A stretch of DNA of 6,824 bases from Candidatus Nanopelagicaceae bacterium (lineage in GTDB: Bacteria > Actinomycetota > Actinomycetes > Nanopelagicales > Nanopelagicaceae). A program made the translations under genes and the position numbers. Shown in pieces: positions 1 through 5,469 of the stretch; the first letter of the stretch is position 1; every line of letters begins with the position of its first letter. The notes beneath the pieces are model-generated. The model was not told where the DNA came from. It worked only from the letters and a program-made list of their open reading frames with translations, and did not search any database. The DNA is taken from assembly GCA_947488635.1 (NCBI GenBank), contig CANLAY010000051.1, forward strand, positions 1 through 6,824. Direction: 5' to 3'.

Positions 1-1291
1 ATGCGCTCACACAATCAGCAATCGCTTCAGCTGCTGCGATCAGCAACGTGTCAGTGATCTTATGTGCATTTGCATCGAGTAGCCCACGGAAAATTCCAGG
101 GAAGGCTAAAACGTTATTTATTTGATTTGGCTGGTCACTGCGACCAGTAGCAACAACTGCGGCATATTTACGTGCAATTACTGGGTCAATCTCCGGATCT
201 GGATTAGCGAGCGCAAACACAATTGAGCCGGTTGCCATTGCAGCAATATCTGCTTCGACTAAAACGTTTGGTGCGCTAACTCCGATAAACACATCAGCAC
301 CACTCATCGCATCATGAATGTTGCCATTGAAGTTACTTGGGTTGCAATTGTCAATAAACCATTGACGCATTGGGTCATGATCAGCTTTGGTTTCTTTACA
401 GATAACACCATCTTTATCAAAAGCAATAATGTTTGTAGCACCGCTCTTAGTTAGCAAACGAGCGATTGCGGTACCAGCAGCACCTGCACCACTCATGATG
501 ATCTTTACTTGGGATAGATCTTTCTTAACTAATTTTAAAGAATTGCGAAGCGCAGCTAGAACCACAATTGCAGTTCCGTGCTGATCATCATGGAATACCG
601 GGATATCTAGGAGTTCACGTAGTCGAGCTTCAACTTCGAAACAACGTGGAGCTGAAATATCTTCTAGGTTAATGCCACCATATACCGGCGCAATTAATTG
701 AACAGTGCGCACGATTTCATCAACATCTTGAGTGTCTAAACAAACTGGCCAAGCATCGACGTCGGCAAAGCGCTTAAAAAGCGCAGCTTTACCTTCCATG
801 ACAGGCAACGCTGCAGCTGGGCCAATATTGCCTAGGCCCAAAACGGCTGAACCATCGGTTACAACAGCGACGGTATTTCGCTTAATAGTTAAGCGGCGAG
901 CATCGGCTGGATCATCAACAATTGCTTGGCAAATACGCGCTACGCCAGGGGTATAGGCACGAGAAAGATCATCGCGCGTCTTAAGCGGCACTTTTGATTG
1001 AATTTCAATTTTGCCACCTAGGTGTAATAAGAAGGTGCGATCTGAAACTTTACGAACTGTTAAATCTGGGTGCCTCGAAATCGAGCTAGTAATTACATCG
1101 GCATGTTCTTGATCAACTGCATCGCAAGTAATATCAATTACAACTCGCTCTAGAAGAGACTCAACCACATCGAGTGCGGTAATCGTTGCACCTGCACTAC
1201 TGATTACAGCAGTAATTGCAGCTACCGGTTGTGAATCAGGATGTCCTTCAACCCGAATTGTGATGCCATAACCAGGACTTGTGCTGGCCAT
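1..1291 (-). CDS. NAD-dependent malic enzyme with N-terminal ACT domain (3' end cut by window edge)
   Basis: This cytoplasmic enzyme oxidatively decarboxylates malate to pyruvate and CO2, linking the TCA cycle to pyruvate. The frame is open for 430 codons from ATG at 1291 to the window edge. Residues ~8-90 look like an ACT-type regulatory domain (start GITIRVEGHPD). The catalytic part follows: Tyr113 in SRAYTPGVARIC, VTDGSAVLGLGNIGP (144-158), Lys168 in MEGKAALFK, metal ligands Glu210/Asp211 in EDISAP and Asp235/Asp236 in FHDDQHGTA, Rossmann GAGAAG (268-273), and ANPDPEI (362-368). Tyr113 and Lys168 have the spacing of the Tyr/Lys pair in short bacterial malic enzymes, shifted by about 75 residues, which fits an added ACT domain. 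Asp292 ends the second Rossmann strand, weakly favouring NAD over NADP. About 40 C-terminal residues should lie beyond the edge. The ATG directly abuts the upp stop codon with no good Shine-Dalgarno of its own, so translation is probably coupled to upp. The family is certain; the cofactor and ACT ligand are inferred. Confidence 0.93.
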   Translation of the reverse strand, partial: MASTSPGYGITIRVEGHPDSQPVAAITAVISSAGATITALDVVESLLERVVIDITCDAVDQEHADVITSSISRHPDLTVRKVSDRTFLLHLGGKIEIQSKVPLKTRDDLSRAYTPGVARICQAIVDDPADARRLTIKRNTVAVVTDGSAVLGLGNIGPAAALPVMEGKAALFKRFADVDAWPVCLDTQDVDEIVRTVQLIAPVYGGINLEDISAPRCFEVEARLRELLDIPVFHDDQHGTAIVVLAALRNSLKLVKKDLSQVKIIMSGAGAAGTAIARLLTKSGATNIIAFDKDGVICKETKADHDPMRQWFIDNCNPSNFNGNIHDAMSGADVFIGVSAPNVLVEADIAAMATGSIVFALANPDPEIDPVIARKYAAVVATGRSDQPNQINNVLAFPGIFRGLLDANAHKITDTLLIAAAEAIADCVSA

Positions 1292-1930
1292 TTAGACAAC
1301 ACCGTACAAACGATCACCAGCATCGCCTAGACCAGGAACGATGTAACCATGTTCGTTAAGTTTTTCATCAAGTGCGCCAGTTACTAACTTAATATCAATC
1401 TTGGCATCTTTAAATGCATCTTCAACAATTTGAATTCCTTCGGGTGCAGCCAAGATACAAACTGCAGTGATATCTGATGCACCGCGTTCGATTAAATAAT
1501 TAAAGGCTGCAACCAAAGTTCCGCCAGTTGCTAACATTGGATCAAGTACGAAAACTTGGCGACCAGTTAGATCTTCTGGCAAACGGTTGGCATATGTGCT
1601 TGCTTGTAAAGTTTTTTCATCTCGCACCATTCCAAGGAATCCAACTTGTGCCGTTGGCAGCAACTTGACCATGCCTTCTAACATTCCGAGTCCGGCGCGC
1701 AGAATTGGAACTACAACTGGAGCTGGGGATGCCATTTTGATGCCGGTGGTTTTTGTGACTGGTGTTGTAATTTCAACTTGTTGTGTACGAACATCTCGGG
1801 TGGCTTCGTAGGCCAGCAGTGTCACAAGTTCTTCGACTAAGTGTCTAAAAGTTGGTGAATCAGTTTCCTGATCACGCAGAATCGTTAATTTATGCGAAAT
1901 TAGTGGGTGATTTGCTACGTGAACTTTCAT
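1292..1930 (-). CDS. upp: Uracil phosphoribosyltransferase
   Basis: This cytoplasmic pyrimidine-salvage enzyme makes UMP and pyrophosphate from uracil and PRPP. The 212-residue product is close to the usual ~208-210. It shows ILRAG (77-80 region), [10 protein letters not shown] (96-105), the PRPP-binding loop DPMLATGGT (130-138) and the C-terminal uracil-binding [13 protein letters not shown] (195-207). I place the start at ATG 1930 because the protein then begins [16 protein letters not shown], as actinobacterial Upp proteins do. The frame stays open upstream to 2083, but that extension would overlap the divergent gene's start and has no family-like sequence. An in-frame ATG four codons upstream (1942) is a minor alternative, with a GGAAAG tract before it. 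No strong Shine-Dalgarno precedes 1930, so a short or leaderless transcript is possible. upp is the promoter-proximal gene of a two-gene unit with malic enzyme: TAA at 1294-1292, then ATG at 1291. Confidence 0.96.
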   Translation of the reverse strand: MKVHVANHPLISHKLTILRDQETDSPTFRHLVEELVTLLAYEATRDVRTQQVEITTPVTKTTGIKMASPAPVVVPILRAGLGMLEGMVKLLPTAQVGFLGMVRDEKTLQASTYANRLPEDLTGRQVFVLDPMLATGGTLVAAFNYLIERGASDITAVCILAAPEGIQIVEDAFKDAKIDIKLVTGALDEKLNEHGYIVPGLGDAGDRLYGVV

Positions 1931-2035
1931 AACGCAAACCATACAGGGGTTTCTTTCCGCATAAATAAGTGCCACTATGTCCGCATTGGAACTCTCGGGA
2001 GGTTCCTTCGTGGCGAAGCGGTGAGGGGTGGGAAA
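1931..2035. promoter_or_regulatory. Divergent intergenic region between upp and the tadA operon, with two adjacent inverted repeats
   Basis: This 105-bp gap must hold the promoters for both divergent units. I find no convincing -35/-10 pair on either strand; the A+T-rich ATAAATAA core at about 1961-1969 is the likeliest -10 area. Two inverted repeats sit end to end. In the first, GGAAC at 1988-1992 pairs with GTTCC at 2002-2006, and CT/AG pairs extend it past one bulged T around a CGGG loop. In the second, CTTCG at 2006-2010 pairs with CGAAG at 2014-2018 around TGG. They lie just before the GAGGGG ribosome-binding site at 2023-2028. They could be an operator or a 5'-leader structure; no known riboswitch class is recognised. 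Confidence 0.35.
2023..2028 (+). promoter_or_regulatory. Ribosome-binding site that sets the GTG start at 2036
   Basis: GAGGGG lies 7 nt before GTG at 2036. This is the only good Shine-Dalgarno match near the several in-frame start candidates (for example GTG at 2021), so it decides the start of the TadA-associated gene. Confidence 0.65.
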
Positions 2036-2506
2036 GTGACTGAACTCATTAACGAAGTCGATATCGCCATTGAAGCCTGGCATGAAGACGGCCGATGGAC
2101 GCTAGCCAATCTGCCTGATGCCCAAGATCTACCCGCAATTATTGACCGCCTTAAGTCACAACAAACAAATGGTGGTGCAGTTGCGCTAATTTCAATCGAT
2201 GAAGAGTTTTTCATTTTGATCCGAGTGCTCGGAACACATATCTACATGTTCTTAAGTGATATCTCTTGCGCACTTGATTATGAAGTTGCCGAAGAATTTC
2301 TGGAAATTGCAGATCTTGATCAACCAACTGATGAAGATGAACCGCTACCAGCCGGCCACAAAGATATTTTTGCCGATCTTGGAATGCCACATATGGAGCT
2401 ACTTGCCCTCTGTGATGATGGCGAACTTTTTCCAGATGAACAGCTAGAAGCTATTGCCAAGCGTTTAGGTTTTGGCAGTCAGTTTGCTGAGCTACTAGAA
2501 CTTTGA
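2036..2506 (+). CDS. tRNA adenosine deaminase-associated protein (actinobacterial conserved family)
   Basis: The biochemical function of this family is unknown; it is named for its near-constant position directly upstream of tadA in Actinobacteria (TIGR03941-type family, recalled from memory). The 156-residue acidic product begins with GTG at 2036, set by GAGGGG 7 nt upstream. The N-terminal half (about 8-80) looks like a small mixed alpha/beta domain ([41 protein letters not shown]). An acidic linker follows (about 94-104), then the most family-like block, [19 protein letters not shown] (110-128), and a C-terminal helical segment with [17 protein letters not shown]. There are no catalytic motifs, membrane segments or signal peptide. 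Its TGA stop overlaps the TTG start of tadA, so the two are probably translationally coupled and may act together; a TadA partner role is inference. The frame is open back to 1907, but that extension overlaps the upp start and is not supported. Confidence 0.85.
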   Translation: MTELINEVDIAIEAWHEDGRWTLANLPDAQDLPAIIDRLKSQQTNGGAVALISIDEEFFILIRVLGTHIYMFLSDISCALDYEVAEEFLEIADLDQPTDEDEPLPAGHKDIFADLGMPHMELLALCDDGELFPDEQLEAIAKRLGFGSQFAELLEL

Positions 2507-2949
2507 TTCATCAAGATCTAATGCGTTCGGCAATTGCAATTGCTCAAAGCGCTCTAAAAACAGATGACGTACCAGTTGGTGCGCTAATTGTTGACTCTGA
2601 AAATAATATAATTTCAACTGGTTATAACGAACGCGAAGCACATCAAGACCCAACAGCGCATGCCGAGATCGTGGCAATTCGTCGCGCGGCACAAAAGTTA
2701 GGTACTTGGCGATTAGATGGCTGCAAATTAGTTGTCACACTCGAACCTTGTGCAATGTGTGCCGGAGCAATTGCGCAATCGCGAATCGATACTTTGATAT
2801 TTGGTGCTTGGGATGAAAAAGCTGGCGCGGTTGGCTCAGTCTGGGATGTTCTGCGAGACCCACGCGCTATTCATAAAATGGAAGTTGTAGGCGGAGTACT
2901 CGAAGCAGAATGCGCTGAACTGCTAACTAACTTTTTCCGCCAGCAATAA
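2503..2949 (+). CDS. tadA: tRNA-specific adenosine deaminase TadA
   Basis: TadA deaminates adenosine 34 to inosine in tRNA-Arg(ACG), letting one tRNA read CGU, CGC and CGA. It works as a zinc-dependent homodimer in the cytoplasm. The 148-residue product has the full cytidine/deoxycytidylate-deaminase fold motifs: DVPVGALIV (22-30), Asn42 in GYNERE, zinc ligand His53 and proton-shuttling Glu55 in PTAHAEIVAIR, and zinc ligands Cys83 and Cys86 in EPCAMCAGA. DEKAGAVGSVWDV (104-116) and the C-terminal ECAELLTNFF are also typical. I favour the TTG start at 2503, which overlaps the upstream stop as TTGA. The residues it adds (HQDLMRSAIAIA) align with the N-terminal helix of E. coli TadA (HEYWMRHALTLA). 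ATG at 2521 is the alternative and would cost six residues of that helix. Neither start has a strong Shine-Dalgarno, which fits coupling to the upstream gene. The function is certain apart from the start. Confidence 0.96.
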   Translation: MIHQDLMRSAIAIAQSALKTDDVPVGALIVDSENNIISTGYNEREAHQDPTAHAEIVAIRRAAQKLGTWRLDGCKLVVTLEPCAMCAGAIAQSRIDTLIFGAWDEKAGAVGSVWDVLRDPRAIHKMEVVGGVLEAECAELLTNFFRQQ

Positions 2950-2951
2950 TT

Positions 2952-2964
2952 TGAGGTATCCTCA
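2952..2964 (+). promoter_or_regulatory. Possible tRNA promoter -10 element inside a short dyad
   Basis: TATCCT at 2957-2962 fits a TANNNT -10 element and would start transcription at or just before the tRNA's first base (2970). It lies in the dyad TGAGG-TAT-CCTCA (2952-2964). There is no clear -35 element, so co-transcription with tadA and processing of the tRNA is equally possible. Confidence 0.3.
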
Positions 2965-2969
2965 CTCAC

Positions 2970-3059
2970 GGTGGCGTGTCTGAGCGGCCAAAAGAGCACG
3001 CCTCGAAAGCGTGTGTTGGGGAAACTCAACCGTGGGTTCAAATCCCACCGCCACCGCCA
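2970..3059 (+). tRNA. tRNA-Ser, anticodon CGA
   Basis: A complete class II tRNA with encoded CCA. The acceptor stem GGTGGCG (2970-2976) pairs with CGCCACC (3049-3055), followed by discriminator G3056, as expected for serine, and CCA at 3057-3059. The anticodon stem CACGC (2997-3001) pairs with GCGTG (3009-3013) around loop CTCGAAA, giving anticodon CGA (3004-3006), which reads UCG. The long variable arm (3014-3031) forms TTGGG/CTCAA around GAAA, the serine-tRNA hallmark. The T arm GTGGG/CCCAC (3032-3048) closes a TTCAAAT loop. The gene lies 20 bp after tadA. It is not a TadA substrate because position 34 is C, not A. Confidence 0.97.
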
Positions 3060-3076
3060 TATCTTTAAAGTGAGCG

Positions 3077-5422
3077 CTACTTAAGTAGTTCGTATGAAGG
3101 ATTCAAAATAGTCATTTTGCCTTCGTTTTCAGCGACCATTCCTTCGGCGCGTAATTCGGATCCAATATCTAGGCCACGGATTTCGCGACGGCCCAAGAAT
3201 TGCAGCGTTACACCACCGGTTTCATCCCAAACTTCCACATTAATTACTGGTGCTGAACCACTTGGTGCGGTGCGAATAGAGGTAACACGACCTTGAATAT
3301 GTGCTCGTTTGCGCCAAGTAATGTTTCCGATCGGTGTCATGTTTTCTGCGTAATGGCTAACCGGTTCAGATGATTGTGCAACTACTGATTTTACTTCAGC
3401 TTTTACCGCAACTGGTTTAGGTGCGACGCGTGAATCTTGTTTGCGATTTTCAACGGTGATTGATTTACCAGAAATCATTTTTGAAACATCAAATGGCATA
3501 ATCGTGGCAACTACTCGCGATAATTGAGAAATAGGAGCAGCAATGTCTTCGGCAGTTTGATCATGTAGTAATCGACCAAGTACGCCAGAGTATGATCGAC
3601 GAGGCAAAAGCAAAGTTAATTCAACGTCTGCTTGTTCAGTCATACGAATTGCGTAATCAAGCGCCGCGTTAGGCAAGCGACGATCAGGGCAATCAATTAA
3701 TTCAAGTTCCACGTCATCGACCGCGTCGGACGCGGCCCAAGCTGCTTGGATATCGGCAGCACGACGATCATCGATAACGAAGTGGACAGCTGAAATCTTT
3801 CGAGCATTCAAAGTGCGGGCGTATCGAACAACGCTAATTGTTGCGAGGTCTACAGAATCAACCAAAACTGTAACGTCGTGGCGAGTAATTGAAGTTGCGC
3901 GCTGTTGTTCACTCTTAACAGTTAGTGCTAGCTGTTCTGCGGTGTATTGACGACGCAATCGTAAGAATGACATGACCGCAATAGGTGCAAGAACCAAAAC
4001 TATCCAGGCCCCTTGGGTAAATTTAACAACCGAGAAAATAAGCACGATTACTAGGGAGACCGAACCAGCCAAGCCGTTAATTACAAATTTTACTTTCCAG
4101 CCATCACCCTTGTGGGTGTGAGCATGCTTAGCCATTCCGAAACCAGCCAGCATGAATCCAGTGAATACGCCGAGGGCATAGAAAGCCACTAAGTGCTCTA
4201 CTGAACCGGCGGTCATGAATGCGAGTAGCAATCCGCCACCTGCAAGCAGCAAGATTCCGTTAGAAAACGCTAATCGGTGCCCGCGCTTGCTTAATTGGCG
4301 AGGCAGATAACCGTCGGAGGCCACAAAGTTACAGAGCAATGGGAACGCGCTGTAAGTCGTATTGGCGCCTGCGAAAAGAATAAGCATCGTTGCCAGCTGA
4401 ACCAAAATAAACATACCCTGACCAAAAACTCCAGTGCCAACTGCAGCTTTAGCAATTTGTGAAATAACAGTTGGTGTACCGGACTCATATGGCATGGCAT
4501 GAATTTGATGAGCAAACCAGGAAACACCTAGAACCAAAATTCCGAGCAGCGAACTCATAATTACCAAAGTGCGTTTCGCATTATCGGCTTCAGGTGCTTT
4601 AAATAGCGCAACACCGTCAGAGATTGCCTCTAGCCCAGTAAGAGAAGATCCACCATTGGCAAATGCACGAAGCAAGATAAATATCGCAGCACCTGTCAGA
4701 AGGCTACTTGGTTGACCAACTTCAACTGCGCCAGGCAGATCGGTTTCTAGCATTGGCAACGTGCCGGTGAAATATCGGTATAGGCCACAGGTAAACACAA
4801 TCAACATTGCACCCAAAAATAAATAAGTTGGCAACGCAAAAGCTTTACCAGCTTCTTTAACGCCACGCAGATTTCCAAAAGTTAGCAGCGCAATGATTGC
4901 AAAAATCATATGCATCTTCCAAGGCTCTAGTTCTGGAAATGTCGAAATGATTGCAGCAACTCCAGCGGCACTTTGAATAGCCAAAGTCACGATGTAATCG
5001 AGCATTAGTGCAACAGCGGCAACTTGAGCAACAACAGGGCCGAAGTTGTCGCGTGAAACAACGTAGGCGCCACCAGTTTTGGTGTAAACCTGAATTACAT
5101 TTCGGTAAGAAAGCGTGATCAAAACTAAAATAGCTAATACAACGCCAGTCATTGGCATCAAAATTGTGAAAGCGGCTAAACCAAAAGCTGGTAGCAACGC
5201 AATCAGGATCTGTTCAGAACCATAAGCTGAAGATGAAATACAGTCCGAAGATAAAATGCCGAGCGCGTAACGCTTCTTCAAGCGCTGATGGTCGAGTGAG
5301 TGACGGTTTAGCGCACCGCCTAAAAACCACTTCTTGATCTTGTAGGTAAGCGGGTCACGCAGATGCGCGTGATCCTGAAGCGCAACCGGGGCTGGGGCTC
5401 CATCAGTCCAAGACTTAGGCAC
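3077..5422 (-). CDS. KimA/KUP-like APC-superfamily permease (probable K+/H+ symporter) with USP-like and C-terminal OB-fold domains
   Basis: This inner-membrane transporter has 781 residues. Start GTG at 5422 has AAGGAG (5433-5428) 5 nt upstream. Residues ~54-490 form about 12 membrane helices (near 54-78, 83-105, 129-160, 170-185, 196-217, 240-256, 284-305, 334-360, 385-405, 409-430, 446-467 and 471-487). Remembered against Bacillus KimA (about 607 residues), the match is close: LSSDCISSSAYGSEQILIA (57-75), GGAYVVSRDNFG (117-128), LTGLEAIS (261-268), and AGANTTYSAFP (351-361). Asp60, Tyr67, Asp142, Tyr143 and Glu265 fall where KimA has its reported K+/proton-binding residues. Residues ~511-645 match KimA's cytosolic USP-like domain. 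A polar, Ala/Val/Lys-rich linker (~650-695) leads to an extra OB-fold (~700-781, ending LNPSYELLK) resembling mycobacterial Rv2694c. Databases often label such proteins amino-acid permeases; K+ is inferred from homology. It converges on the tRNA gene. Confidence 0.88.
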   Translation of the reverse strand: MPKSWTDGAPAPVALQDHAHLRDPLTYKIKKWFLGGALNRHSLDHQRLKKRYALGILSSDCISSSAYGSEQILIALLPAFGLAAFTILMPMTGVVLAILVLITLSYRNVIQVYTKTGGAYVVSRDNFGPVVAQVAAVALMLDYIVTLAIQSAAGVAAIISTFPELEPWKMHMIFAIIALLTFGNLRGVKEAGKAFALPTYLFLGAMLIVFTCGLYRYFTGTLPMLETDLPGAVEVGQPSSLLTGAAIFILLRAFANGGSSLTGLEAISDGVALFKAPEADNAKRTLVIMSSLLGILVLGVSWFAHQIHAMPYESGTPTVISQIAKAAVGTGVFGQGMFILVQLATMLILFAGANTTYSAFPLLCNFVASDGYLPRQLSKRGHRLAFSNGILLLAGGGLLLAFMTAGSVEHLVAFYALGVFTGFMLAGFGMAKHAHTHKGDGWKVKFVINGLAGSVSLVIVLIFSVVKFTQGAWIVLVLAPIAVMSFLRLRRQYTAEQLALTVKSEQQRATSITRHDVTVLVDSVDLATISVVRYARTLNARKISAVHFVIDDRRAADIQAAWAASDAVDDVELELIDCPDRRLPNAALDYAIRMTEQADVELTLLLPRRSYSGVLGRLLHDQTAEDIAAPISQLSRVVATIMPFDVSKMISGKSITVENRKQDSRVAPKPVAVKAEVKSVVAQSSEPVSHYAENMTPIGNITWRKRAHIQGRVTSIRTAPSGSAPVINVEVWDETGGVTLQFLGRREIRGLDIGSELRAEGMVAENEGKMTILNPSYELLK

Positions 5423-5469
5423 TTTTACTCCTTGTTAGAGGCTCTATCTTAGATTGTTATGCTCTCCTT
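5423..5469. promoter_or_regulatory. 47-bp divergent promoter region between the permease and the aldehyde dehydrogenase
   Basis: On the minus strand, TAAGAT (5451-5446) is a plausible -10 for the permease, and AAGGAG (5433-5428) is its Shine-Dalgarno. On the plus strand, TTGTTA (5432-5437) and TGTTAT (5455-5460) are separated by 17 nt and would start transcription at about 5467. That lies only a few bases before the dehydrogenase ATG at 5470, which lacks any Shine-Dalgarno and so looks leaderless. The gap is far too short for a ydaO-type c-di-AMP riboswitch like the one ahead of kimA in Bacillus. Confidence 0.4.

Noticed and set aside
387..956. Small plus-strand open frames over the malic enzyme
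   Set aside because: They are antisense shadows of a strongly conserved minus-strand gene, with no start signals or family-like sequence.
1907..2035. N-terminal extension of the TadA-associated protein (open from 1907)
   Set aside because: It would overlap the upp start, its residues look non-coding, and GTG 2036 has a clear Shine-Dalgarno.
1931..2083. N-terminal extension of upp (frame open to an ATG at 2083, 263 residues)
   Set aside because: The extra 51 residues lack Upp-family sequence, overlap the divergent gene's ribosome-binding site and start, and the typical Upp start is at 1930.
2970..3059. Functional link between TadA and the adjacent tRNA as substrate
   Set aside because: The anticodon is CGA with C at position 34; TadA needs A34, normally in tRNA-Arg(ACG).
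3063..3089. Rho-independent terminator after the tRNA or permease gene
   Set aside because: Small palindromes are present but there is no strong G+C stem and no T-run on either strand; CTACTTAAGTAG is simply the last codons and stop of the permease.
3331..3350. Independent internal start for the OB domain (ATG at 3341-3339, Met695)
   Set aside because: No Shine-Dalgarno precedes it and the frame is continuous with the permease, so a separately translated OB protein is not supported.
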